Counted from the stretch's first letter, positions 1 to 6,136 are shown. The stretch: DNA of 6,867 nucleotides from JAZOXB01 sp040096185 (GCF_040096185.1 NZ_JBBMFF010000077.1:1-6867), one strand, 5' to 3'. The notes: generated by a model not told the origin, from the sequence alone. A program made the numbers and translations.

Positions 1-6
1 GAACGC

Positions 7-33
7 GAAAGGACACCCTGACGGTTTCCTTTC
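7..33 (+). terminator. Possible weak terminator or hairpin at the window start
   Basis: GAAAGGA at 7-13 pairs perfectly with TCCTTTC at 27-33. Inside this, after one C/T mismatch, ACC at 15-17 pairs with GGT at 23-25, leaving a 5-base loop. The stem is followed by ACACTTTTCTT, which is T-rich but not a clean T-run. It could end transcription of a gene lying left of the window, or it may be an unrelated hairpin. The gene it would serve is not visible. Confidence 0.35.
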
Positions 34-95
34 ACACTTTTCTTCCCTCCGAAACTTTTGGCTTGGCAGGTTTTTTGACAGTCTGCTATATTACC

Positions 96-113
96 CATGC
101 GGCGCATGCGGCG
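96..113. repeat. Two tandem copies of a 9-bp unit
   Basis: CATGCGGCG occurs twice head to tail (96-104 and 105-113) and is followed by CA. The junction contains the palindrome CGCATGCG at 103-110. It is a GC-rich island in an otherwise AT-rich intergenic stretch. No function can be assigned. It could be a small slippage duplication or part of a protein-binding site. Confidence 0.6.
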
Positions 114-206
114 CAAAAAAGCCGAAACTCCGCATTTTCATTTCTTAGATAGTGTACCAAATCCACGCCCGATTTTCAATCCTTTCCCGCATTTTTTGCC
201 GGGTAC

Positions 207-300
207 AAAAAAAGTTTTAGCTTATCGATAGAAAAATCGCGATTTCCTTGTAGTTTTTTATTGTTATAAGTCAAAATTCAGAAAAAAATCGCAAAAAAAG
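207..300 (+). promoter_or_regulatory. AT-rich upstream region with A-tracts and a 12-bp palindrome
   Basis: A-tracts lie at 207-213, 232-236, 282-288 and 293-299, with a T-tract at 254-259. The last two A-tracts start 11 bases apart, about one helical turn, and end 13 bases before the proposed -35 box of the dehydrogenase gene. This suits a curved, UP-like activating region. The perfect palindrome AAATCGCGATTT lies at 234-245, with TATCGATA just before it at 223-230. The nonamer AAAAATCGC occurs at 232-240 and again at 284-292, so the half-site AAATCGC is present three times (234-240 and 286-292 on +, 239-245 on -). This could be a regulator site, but the regulator is unknown. Confidence 0.4.
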
Positions 301-312
301 TTAGTCTCTGCC

Positions 313-341
313 TTGCAGGCTTTCTCTATTTATAGTATAAT
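313..341 (+). promoter_or_regulatory. Likely SigA-type promoter of the xanthine dehydrogenase operon
   Basis: A perfect -10 box TATAAT lies at 336-341. At the ideal 17-base spacing upstream is TTGCAG at 313-318, a weak -35 box sharing only TTG with the consensus. Transcription would start near 348 and give a leader of about 57 bases. The leader contains ACCGG twice, at 363-367 and 373-377, exactly 10 bases apart. The poor -35 box together with the A-tract region before it suggests that the promoter needs help from an activator or DNA curvature. That is inference. Confidence 0.6.
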
Positions 342-404
342 CTGAGTGATACGAGCCCGTCCACCGGCTGCGACCGGATTATTTTACAAAGGGGACCTGT
401 TTCC

Positions 405-2966
405 ATGGCAACATTTTACATAAACGGTGCCGAAGTTACCGTCGCCAAAAAGCAGAAGCTGCTGCGCTACCTGCGCGATGAGCTGCATCTCACCTCCGTA
501 AAAGACGGCTGCAGCGAGGGCGCCTGCGGCGCATGCACCGTGCTCATCAATGGCGAGCCCTGCCGCGCCTGCGTTCCGGACACCGAGCGGCTCGACGGCA
601 AGCACATCCTGACGGTCGAGGGCCTTTCCGACTTTGAAAAGGCTGCCTACACCTTCGCCTTCGGCGAGGCTGGCGCCGTGCAGTGCGGCTTCTGCATCCC
701 CGGTATGGTGCTGTGCGCCAAGGCCCTGCTCGACCGCACGCCGGACCCGACGGAGGAGCAGATCCGCTGGGCCATCCGCAACAACTACTGCCGCTGCACC
801 GGCTATGTCAAGATCGTCGAGGCCATCCGTCTGGCCGGGAAGATCCTGCGCGAAAAGAAGATCCCCCTGCCCGCCACGACGGACTGGAAGATCGGCTCCC
901 GCGTCCAGCGTCTGGACGTCGAGGAGAAGGTCCTCGGCACCGGCAAATACCCCGACGATTACTACCCCGAAAAAATGTGCTACGGCTCCGCCGTGCGCAG
1001 CAAATATCCGCGCGCCCGCGTGCTGTCCATCGACACGTCCAAGGCGGCCGCGCTGCCCGGCGTTATCTGCGTGCTGACCGCAGCGGATGTGCCGGGCGAG
1101 AACATCATCGGACACATCGTCCACGACTGGGACGTCATGGTCCCCGTCGGCGGTGTCGTCCACTTCCTCGGCGACGCGCTGGCCCTTGTCGCAGCCGAGA
1201 CGCCGGAGATTCTGGAAAAGGCCAAGAAGCTCGTCAAGGTGGAATATGAGATTTTGCCCGCCGTGCACAACCCCGAGGAGGCGGCCGCGCCCTATGCGCC
1301 GCTCGTCCACCGCAAGGGCAACCTGCTGGCGCACAAGCACGTCTCCCGCGGCAATGCCGAGGAGGCCATTGCCCACTCGAAATTTGTCGTGCAGGATCAC
1401 TTCTCCACCCCGTTCACGGAGCACGCCTTCCTTGAGCCGGAATGCGCCGTGGCCGTGCCGGACGGAGACGGCATCCGCCTCTACACGACGGACCAGAGCG
1501 CCCACACCACGCTGCACGAGGTCACGATGGCCCTCGGCCTGCCGCCCGAGAAGGTCAAGATCCAGAATGCCCTCGTCGGCGGCGGCTTCGGCGGCAAGGA
1601 GGACATGACCGTCCAGCCGCTGGCCGCGCTCATTGCCTATAAGACCGGCCGCGCCGTCAAGTGCAAGCTGACGCGTGCCGAGTCCCTGCTCATCCACCCG
1701 AAGCGCCATCCCTTCGAGATGGACTTCACCATGGGCGTGGACGAAAACGGCATCATTCAGGGCGTGAAGGCCAAGGTCGTCTCTGACACCGGTGCTTACG
1801 CCTCGCTGGGCGGCCCGGTGCTCGAGCGCGCCTGCACGCACGCCGCCGGTCCCTATGCCTACGAAAACTTCGAGATCGACGGCTATGCCTACTATACAAA
1901 CAATCCGCCTGCCGGTGCGTTCCGCGGCTTTGGCGTCACGCAGACGTGCTTCGCCGTGGAGACGCTGCTGAACCGCGCTGCCGACCTTGTCGGCATCTCC
2001 CCGTGGGAGATCCGCTACCGCAACGCCATCCGTCCCGGCGGTGTGCTGCCGAACGGGCAGATCGTCGATGACTCTACCGGCCTTGTGGAGACGCTCCTTG
2101 CCGTAAAGGACGAATACGACAACGCCAAGATCAAGGGCATCGCCTGCGCCATGAAGAATGCCGGCCTCGGCGTCGGCCTGCCGGACTGGGGCCGCTGCAA
2201 GCTCATCGTCGAGGGCGATTCCAAGGTCCATATCTATTCCGGCGCTTCGTGCATCGGGCAGGGCCTCGGCACCGTGCTGGTGCAGATGGTCTGCTCAAAC
2301 ACGAACCTCTCCCGCGACGACATTGTCTATGAGCGCTCCAACACCTGGATCGCCCCGGACTCCGGCGACACGTCCGGCTCCCGCCAGACGCTTGTGACCG
2401 GCGAGGCCTGCCGCCGCGCCTGCCTGCAGCTCCACGAGGCGCTGGCCGGAAAGTCGCTCAGCGACCTCATCGGGAAAGAATTCTACGGCGAATACCTCGC
2501 GAAGACCGACCCGCTCGGTGCGGATGTGCCGAACCCGGTCTCCCACGTCGCCTACGGCTACGCCACGCAGGTCTGCATCCTCGACGAGAAGACCGGCCTC
2601 ATCCGCAAAATGATAGCCGCGCACGACGTCGGCAAGGCCATCAACCCGCTCTCCTGCGAGGGCCAGATCGAGGGCGGCGTCGTCATGTCCATGGGCTATG
2701 CCCTGACGGAGCAGTATCCCATCGACGAAAACTGCCATCCGACGGCGCGCTTCGGCACGCTCGGCCTGTTCCGTGCCCATCAGGTGCCGGAGATCAAGGC
2801 CATTGTCATCGACAAGCCGGGCCTGAACGTGGCCTGCGGCGCGATCGGCATCGGTGAGATCACCTCGATCCCCACCGCACCGGCCATTGCGGACGCCTAT
2901 TACCGGCTCGACGGCGAGCCGCGCACCAGTCTGCCGCTGACCGGCACGCCCTATGCACGCAAATAA
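405..2966 (+). CDS. Selenium-dependent xanthine dehydrogenase-type molybdenum hydroxylase, 853 aa
   Basis: The protein is expected to hydroxylate a purine such as xanthine at a molybdopterin-cytosine dinucleotide centre in the cytoplasm. Residues 1-75 form a plant-type [2Fe-2S] domain (Cys36, 41, 44, 56). Residues 76-150 form the second [2Fe-2S] domain (Cys94, 97, 129, 131). The rest is the molybdenum domain: GGGFGGKE at 392-399, FRGFG at 506-510, GQGLG at 618-622 and GIGE at 815-818. Glu399, Arg507 and Glu818 match the active-site Glu802, Arg880 and Glu1261 of bovine xanthine oxidase. There is no FAD domain, and iron-sulphur and Mo parts share one chain, as in the roughly 850-residue selenium-dependent family. 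That family carries selenium as a labile Mo ligand, not selenocysteine, and no in-frame TGA is seen. The start has AAAGGGG at 388-394. Family assignment is from recalled similarity; the true substrate may be another purine or N-heterocycle. Confidence 0.88.
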   Translation: MATFYINGAEVTVAKKQKLLRYLRDELHLTSVKDGCSEGACGACTVLINGEPCRACVPDTERLDGKHILTVEGLSDFEKAAYTFAFGEAGAVQCGFCIPGMVLCAKALLDRTPDPTEEQIRWAIRNNYCRCTGYVKIVEAIRLAGKILREKKIPLPATTDWKIGSRVQRLDVEEKVLGTGKYPDDYYPEKMCYGSAVRSKYPRARVLSIDTSKAAALPGVICVLTAADVPGENIIGHIVHDWDVMVPVGGVVHFLGDALALVAAETPEILEKAKKLVKVEYEILPAVHNPEEAAAPYAPLVHRKGNLLAHKHVSRGNAEEAIAHSKFVVQDHFSTPFTEHAFLEPECAVAVPDGDGIRLYTTDQSAHTTLHEVTMALGLPPEKVKIQNALVGGGFGGKEDMTVQPLAALIAYKTGRAVKCKLTRAESLLIHPKRHPFEMDFTMGVDENGIIQGVKAKVVSDTGAYASLGGPVLERACTHAAGPYAYENFEIDGYAYYTNNPPAGAFRGFGVTQTCFAVETLLNRAADLVGISPWEIRYRNAIRPGGVLPNGQIVDDSTGLVETLLAVKDEYDNAKIKGIACAMKNAGLGVGLPDWGRCKLIVEGDSKVHIYSGASCIGQGLGTVLVQMVCSNTNLSRDDIVYERSNTWIAPDSGDTSGSRQTLVTGEACRRACLQLHEALAGKSLSDLIGKEFYGEYLAKTDPLGADVPNPVSHVAYGYATQVCILDEKTGLIRKMIAAHDVGKAINPLSCEGQIEGGVVMSMGYALTEQYPIDENCHPTARFGTLGLFRAHQVPEIKAIVIDKPGLNVACGAIGIGEITSIPTAPAIADAYYRLDGEPRTSLPLTGTPYARK

Positions 2967-2983
2967 CGGGGAGGTTGCATGAG

Positions 2984-3478
2984 ATGAAAGTCAGAAAGAA
3001 GTTCCCGTCCAAGGTTGCCTGCGTCCACTGCAACGGCGGCTGCCGCGCCAACCAGAGCCCGGAGGGCTACGATCTTTGCCTCTACGGCTGCACCGGCTGC
3101 GGTGCGTGCATGGAGGTCTGCCGCTTCGGCGCGATCTCGCTGAACTCCTACGGCGTGGCCGAGGTCGACGAGAGCCGCTGCATCGGCTGCGGCGCGTGCT
3201 ATCAGGCCTGCCCGCAGCGCGTCATCCACCTGCGGCTCGAGGACAACCCCATTGTCGTCCTCTGCTCGAACAAGGACGCCCGCTGCCGCGATGTCTGCGC
3301 CGTGAGCTGCATCGGCTGCGGTCTGTGCGAGCGCACCTGCCCGGCCGGAGCCATCGTTGTTTCGGAAAACCGCGCCTTTATCTACGCGGATAAGTGCCTC
3401 TCCTGCGGCATGTGCGCCATGGCCTGCCCGCGCAATGTCATCCACGACAAGCGCGGCCTGCTGACGCCCCGCCACTGA
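2984..3478 (+). CDS. RnfB-like ferredoxin with four [4Fe-4S] motifs, 164 aa
   Basis: This is a probable cytoplasmic electron carrier. Four CxxCxxCxxxC motifs lie at residues 36-46, 66-76, 109-119 and 138-148, enough for four [4Fe-4S] clusters. Seven further cysteines lie at 13, 16, 20, 32, 94, 101 and 105. The layout, including a VVLCSNKD stretch between motifs two and three, resembles the C-terminal ferredoxin part of RnfB, but the protein lacks RnfB's N-terminal membrane segment. I chose ATG 2984 because GGGGAGG at 2968-2974 sits 9 bases before it; a TTG at 2975 touches that site and would add only three residues. The gene begins 17 bases after the dehydrogenase stop, so the two are almost certainly cotranscribed. 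The inferred role is to accept electrons from the dehydrogenase, which has no flavin of its own, but another partner is possible. Confidence 0.85.
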   Translation: MKVRKKFPSKVACVHCNGGCRANQSPEGYDLCLYGCTGCGACMEVCRFGAISLNSYGVAEVDESRCIGCGACYQACPQRVIHLRLEDNPIVVLCSNKDARCRDVCAVSCIGCGLCERTCPAGAIVVSENRAFIYADKCLSCGMCAMACPRNVIHDKRGLLTPRH

Positions 3479-3483
3479 AGCCC

Positions 3484-3927
3484 ATGCGCGTTCTGATCGA
3501 TGCGGACGGCTGCCCCGTCGTCCGCGAGACCGTGCGGCAATGCGCCGCCTTCCATGTGCCGTGTCTGCTGTTCTGCGACACGGCGCATGTCTTTTCCATT
3601 CCCGGCGTGGAGGTCTTTGTTGCGGACTGCGGGCACGACAGCACGGACTATCTGCTGCTGTCGCACCTGCGCCCCGGCGACGTTGTGATCACGCAGGACT
3701 ACGGCCTTGCCGCCCTGTGCCTTGCGCGCAGCGCGCAGGCCCTGCATCCGGCGGGCCATGCCTACACAAAGGACAATATCGACGCTCTGCTCACCGTTCG
3801 CGCCGAGTCCGCCCGCCTGCGCCGCGGCGGTGTCCGCCTGCACCGTACGGCTGCCCGGAAGCCCGCGCAGGACCACGCCTTTTCCGTCCTGCTCTGCCGC
3901 ATTCTGTCGGAAAATACCGGGACTTGA
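3484..3927 (+). CDS. YaiI/YqxD family protein (DUF188, UPF0178), 147 aa
   Basis: This is a member of a widespread family with a PIN-like fold and no settled function. Family signs are the N-terminal DADGCPV at residues 6-12 (usually DADACPV), the central DSTD at 52-55, PGDVVITQDYGLA at 64-76, the YTKDNI segment at 94-99 and an RxGG turn near 113-116. Asp6, Asp8, Asp55 and Asp72 are the likely acidic cluster that in PIN-like nucleases binds metal. Length is normal for the family. The ATG lies 5 bases after the ferredoxin stop. No good Shine-Dalgarno is present (only GAAG, 3 bases away), so translation probably depends on ribosomes finishing the ferredoxin gene. An open frame extends back to 3394, but only into the ferredoxin gene and without family similarity. 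A functional link to the dehydrogenase is not evident. Confidence 0.85.
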   Translation: MRVLIDADGCPVVRETVRQCAAFHVPCLLFCDTAHVFSIPGVEVFVADCGHDSTDYLLLSHLRPGDVVITQDYGLAALCLARSAQALHPAGHAYTKDNIDALLTVRAESARLRRGGVRLHRTAARKPAQDHAFSVLLCRILSENTGT

Positions 3928-3952
3928 CGAATCGCCGAAAATGTGGGATAAT
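3924..3952 (+). promoter_or_regulatory. Promoter of the phospholipid gene pair
   Basis: TTGACG at 3924-3929 and GATAAT at 3947-3952 are separated by exactly 17 bases, each one base off the SigA consensus. The -35 box contains the TGA stop of the DUF188 gene (3925-3927). The predicted start near 3959 gives a leader of about 65 bases. Confidence 0.75.
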
Positions 3953-3956
3953 AACA

Positions 3957-3975
3957 AGACGACTATGATTCGTCT
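3957..3975. promoter_or_regulatory. Inverted repeat at the predicted transcription start of the phospholipid unit
   Basis: AGACGA (3957-3962) and TCGTCT (3970-3975) form perfect 6-base arms around a 7-base centre. The predicted +1 lies inside the left arm. That placement fits a repressor operator better than an RNA hairpin, because the transcript would include only part of the arm. No regulator can be named. Confidence 0.4.
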
Positions 3976-3995
3976 ATCCGACGTCCGTTTTCCGG

Positions 3996-4017
3996 TGCCG
4001 TCCTGCGGCAGAAGGAG
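3996..4017 (+). promoter_or_regulatory. Leader hairpin joined to the ribosome binding site of the phosphatidyltransferase gene
   Basis: TGCCG (3996-4000) and CGGCA (4006-4010) can form a 5-bp stem with loop TCCTG. Its last base is the first of the Shine-Dalgarno AGAAGGAG at 4010-4017, which is 6 bases before the ATG. The hairpin could affect ribosome loading, but a stem this short may be chance. Confidence 0.4.
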
Positions 4018-4023
4018 TTATTT

Positions 4024-4674
4024 ATGATTGGTTTCTATGATTACACGGTCATTCTGACCTACCTCAGCCTGCTGTCTGCCGTGACCGGCATCGGGCTGGC
4101 CGTCGCCCACCACCCGCTGCTGGCAATCCTCTGTTTGATGTTCAGCGGCCTTTGCGATATGTTTGACGGCCGCGTCGCCCGCACGAAGAAGAACCGCACG
4201 GCGGAGCAGAAGGGCTTCGGCATTCAGATTGACTCTCTGTGCGACATCGTTGCCTTCGGCATCCTGCCCGCCGTCATCACGATCGTCGTGTGCGGCTCTG
4301 TCTGGTATGCCGTGCTGATCGCGGCGCTCTATGTGCTCGCCGGGCTCATTCGCCTTGCCTATTTCAACGTGACGGAGGAGCTGCGCCAGCAGGAGACGGA
4401 CGAGTGCCGCAAGACCTACACGGGCCTTCCCATCACCTCAGCCGCGCTCATTTTCCCGTTTTTCTTCTGCTTCCTCGATATTTTCCAGCGTGCCGCGATC
4501 CTGCATGGGGCGCTGCTCGTTGTTATGGCGCTGACTGGCGCCAGCTTTGTGATGCCGTTCCATATCCGCAAGCCGCGCTCCAAGGAGCAGTGGGCGCTGC
4601 TCGGCATCGGCCTTGTGATCGCCGCAGGCTGCATCTTTGTCTGGGTGCGTTTCCGCATGAGGATCGTGCGATGA
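4024..4674 (+). CDS. pssA: CDP-diacylglycerol-serine O-phosphatidyltransferase (probable), 216 aa
   Basis: This integral membrane enzyme of the CDP-alcohol phosphatidyltransferase family most likely joins CDP-diacylglycerol and L-serine to give phosphatidylserine and CMP. The signature DxxDGxxAR is at residues 45-53 and its second half GxxxDxxxD at 66-74, so the metal- and substrate-binding Asp45, Asp48, Asp70 and Asp74 are present. The gap between halves is 12 residues rather than the usual 8; I recall this longer form from clostridial PssA-like proteins. RLAYFNV at 110-116 and YTGLP at 132-136 resemble PssA rather than phosphatidylglycerophosphate synthase. About six hydrophobic segments follow (near 8-28, 31-44, 76-112, 137-154, 157-178, 189-207). 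The start has AGAAGGAG 6 bases away. It has its own promoter and overlaps the kinase gene by ATGA. A different CDP-alcohol transferase remains possible. Confidence 0.82.
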   Translation: MIGFYDYTVILTYLSLLSAVTGIGLAVAHHPLLAILCLMFSGLCDMFDGRVARTKKNRTAEQKGFGIQIDSLCDIVAFGILPAVITIVVCGSVWYAVLIAALYVLAGLIRLAYFNVTEELRQQETDECRKTYTGLPITSAALIFPFFFCFLDIFQRAAILHGALLVVMALTGASFVMPFHIRKPRSKEQWALLGIGLVIAAGCIFVWVRFRMRIVR

Positions 4675-5585
4675 AGAGGCTGCTGCTCATTCTGAACCCC
4701 TGCTCGGGAAAAAAGCGCGCGAACCGCGCGCTGGCGGAGATCGTCAGCATTTTCAACCGCGGCGGCTATGACGTCACGGTCTATACCACAGCTGCCCGCG
4801 GCGACGCAACGCAGGTCGCAGCATCCCGCTGCCGCGAATTCGACTGCGTGGTCTGCGCAGGCGGCGACGGCACGTTCAACGAGGTCGTCTCCGGTGTCTA
4901 TGCGGCCGGAAGCGACACGCCCATCGGCTATATCCCCGCAGGCAGCACGAACGACTTTGCCAGCAGCATGAACCTGTCGCGCAACCTGCTGCAGGCCGCG
5001 CGCGACATCGTCGAGGGCGAGCCGCGCACACTGGACCTCGGCAGCTTCAACGGCCGCTGCTTCTCCTATGTCGCCTCGTTCGGCGCGTTCACCCGCGCAT
5101 CCTACGCCACGTCGCAGAGCGTAAAAAATGCGCTGGGCCATCTGGCCTATGTGCTCGGCGGCATCAAGGAGCTGCCGTCCATCCGCAGCCGCCATGTGCG
5201 CTTTCTGCTCGACCACGAGACCGTGCTCGAGGACGACTATATCTTCGGCGCCATCAGCAACTCCACATCCGTTGCGGGCATTCTGACGCTCTCCCCGGAG
5301 ATCGTGGACATGAACGACGGCGTGTTCGAGCTGCTGCTCGTGCGCAAGCCGCAGAGCCTGATGGAGCTGAGCGACTGCGTGCTGGCCCTGACGACGCAGG
5401 ATTACCACACGCCCATGCTGACGTTCACGAGCGCCAGCCATCTGGAGATCGACGCCCCCGCCGACATGGACTGGACGCTCGACGGCGAGCAGGCCAAGGG
5501 ACAGGCGCACTGCGTCGCAGAGAACCTGCACAACGCCGTGAAAGTCATCGTGAACCCCGCCACCGATCCCAGCGCCGCAGAATAA
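4671..5585 (+). CDS. Diacylglycerol kinase family lipid kinase (YegS/DgkB type), 304 aa
   Basis: This soluble or membrane-associated kinase is expected to phosphorylate diacylglycerol to phosphatidic acid with ATP. The family pattern is complete: NPCSGKK at residues 9-15, GGDGTFNEV at 64-72 (nucleotide binding), PAGSTND at 89-95, MNDGVFE at 214-220 with Asp216, and LDGE at 270-273 with Glu273, the position of the general base in this family. About 300 residues is the usual length. The ATG overlaps the stop of the phosphatidyltransferase gene (ATGA at 4671-4674) and has GAGGA at 4659-4663, so the two products are translationally coupled. The same frame is open upstream to 4239, but that part lies within the transferase gene and has no kinase features. 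The likely role is recycling diacylglycerol into the CDP-diacylglycerol pool used by the transferase. Some family members phosphorylate other lipids, so substrate is inferred. Confidence 0.87.
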   Translation: MKRLLLILNPCSGKKRANRALAEIVSIFNRGGYDVTVYTTAARGDATQVAASRCREFDCVVCAGGDGTFNEVVSGVYAAGSDTPIGYIPAGSTNDFASSMNLSRNLLQAARDIVEGEPRTLDLGSFNGRCFSYVASFGAFTRASYATSQSVKNALGHLAYVLGGIKELPSIRSRHVRFLLDHETVLEDDYIFGAISNSTSVAGILTLSPEIVDMNDGVFELLLVRKPQSLMELSDCVLALTTQDYHTPMLTFTSASHLEIDAPADMDWTLDGEQAKGQAHCVAENLHNAVKVIVNPATDPSAAE

Positions 5586-5590
5586 AACCG

Positions 5591-5627
5591 GCCCCTGCAA
5601 CCGTCATGCGATTGCAGGGGCTTTTTT
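5591..5627 (+). terminator. Strong intrinsic terminator after the lipid kinase gene
   Basis: GCCCCTGCAA (5591-5600) pairs perfectly with TTGCAGGGGC (5612-5621) around an 11-base loop, followed directly by six T (5622-5627). It starts 5 bases after the kinase stop codon. The next gene begins only 12 bases after the T-run, so any transcript reaching it must read through this hairpin or start in the kinase gene or between. Confidence 0.93.
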
Positions 5628-5639
5628 CGGGAGATCGCT

Positions 5640-6107
5640 ATGAAAAATACCACGCTTTGCTATCTGGAGCAGGACGGGAGTTGGCTCCTGCTGCACCGCA
5701 ACAAAAAGAAAAACGATCCGAATCACGACAAATGGATCGGCATCGGCGGAAAATTCGAGGAAAACGAAAGCCCGGACGACTGCGTCCGCCGCGAATTCCG
5801 CGAGGAAACGGGACTGGAGCTGACAAAATACCGCTACTGCGGCATCGTGACCTTCGTCAGCGACTGCTGGGAGGGCGAATACATGCACCTGTTCCACGCC
5901 TCGGCCTGCCGCGGGAGCCTGCGGGACTGCGACGAGGGCGAGCTGGCGTGGATCCCGGAGACACAGTTCGCCGCCCTGCCGCAGTGGGAGGGGGACCGCA
6001 TTTTCCTGCGCCTTATGCGGGAGCATGTGCCGTTTTTTTCGCTGAAGCTCCGCTACGAGGGCGACCGGCTGGCAGAAACCGTTCTAAACGGCCGCCCGAT
6101 GGATTGA
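5640..6107 (+). CDS. Nudix hydrolase, 8-oxo-dGTP diphosphatase type, 155 aa
   Basis: The protein probably hydrolyses oxidised nucleotides such as 8-oxo-dGTP to the monophosphate and pyrophosphate, protecting DNA and RNA from mutagenic bases. The Nudix box is exact: Gly37, Glu43, Arg51-Glu52, Glu55-Glu56, Gly58, fitting GX5EX7REUXEEXGU, with Glu52, Glu55 and Glu56 as metal ligands. The opening MKNTTLCY, the KWIGIGGKFE stretch at 31-40, EYMHLF at 79-84 and the ending FFSLKLRYEGD at 132-142 recall the MutT/MTH1-like group common in Clostridia. A Shine-Dalgarno GGGAG at 5629-5633 sits 6 bases before the ATG. No clear promoter is seen directly before the gene, and a strong terminator ends 12 bases upstream. 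The exact substrate cannot be read from sequence. Confidence 0.88.
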   Translation: MKNTTLCYLEQDGSWLLLHRNKKKNDPNHDKWIGIGGKFEENESPDDCVRREFREETGLELTKYRYCGIVTFVSDCWEGEYMHLFHASACRGSLRDCDEGELAWIPETQFAALPQWEGDRIFLRLMREHVPFFSLKLRYEGDRLAETVLNGRPMD

Positions 6108-6132
6108 CACCCACATCCCGTTATGCTATAAT
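6104..6132 (+). promoter_or_regulatory. Consensus SigA promoter with extended -10 for the lipoprotein gene
   Basis: TTGACA (6104-6109) and TATAAT (6127-6132) both match the consensus fully and are separated by 17 bases. TGC directly before the -10 box adds an extended -10 element. The -35 box contains the TGA stop of the Nudix gene (6105-6107). The predicted start is near 6139, giving a short leader of about 32 bases. High expression is expected unless a repressor acts. Confidence 0.93.
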
Positions 6133-6136
6133 CAAC

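Noticed and set aside
75..92. TTGACA at 75-80 with TATATT at 87-92 as a promoter
   Set aside because: The spacer is only 6 bases, and nothing like a -10 box lies at the 17-base spacing.
342..404. Riboswitch (purine or molybdenum cofactor type) before the dehydrogenase gene
   Set aside because: The predicted leader is only about 57 bases and I see no conserved core of either class; only a short CCGG-containing hairpin and spaced ACCGG repeats.
384..2231. A 615-codon open frame on the minus strand opposite the dehydrogenase gene
   Set aside because: It mirrors a strongly GC3-biased real gene, its product is low in complexity (Ala, Gly, Arg, Asp, Val) and shows no family motif. The + strand product has complete cofactor motifs.
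405..2966. Selenocysteine in the selenium-dependent dehydrogenase
   Set aside because: No in-frame TGA interrupts the gene. In this family selenium is a labile ligand at the Mo centre, not a residue.
2975..2983. TTG start for the ferredoxin gene
   Set aside because: It directly abuts the Shine-Dalgarno GGGGAGG, leaving no spacer. ATG 2984 has a 9-base spacer.
3394..3483. Longer start for the DUF188 protein
   Set aside because: The extra 30 codons lie inside the ferredoxin gene and precede the normal family start MxxxIDAD.
4239..4670. Extending the lipid kinase N-terminus upstream by 144 codons
   Set aside because: The added part overlaps the transferase in another frame and has no family similarity. 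The ATG at 4671 has a Shine-Dalgarno and starts the protein just before the conserved NPxSG motif.
4416..5600. A 394-codon open frame on the minus strand opposite the kinase and transferase genes
   Set aside because: Same shadow effect in GC-rich DNA; both + strand genes have full catalytic motifs, and the frame runs through the terminator stem.
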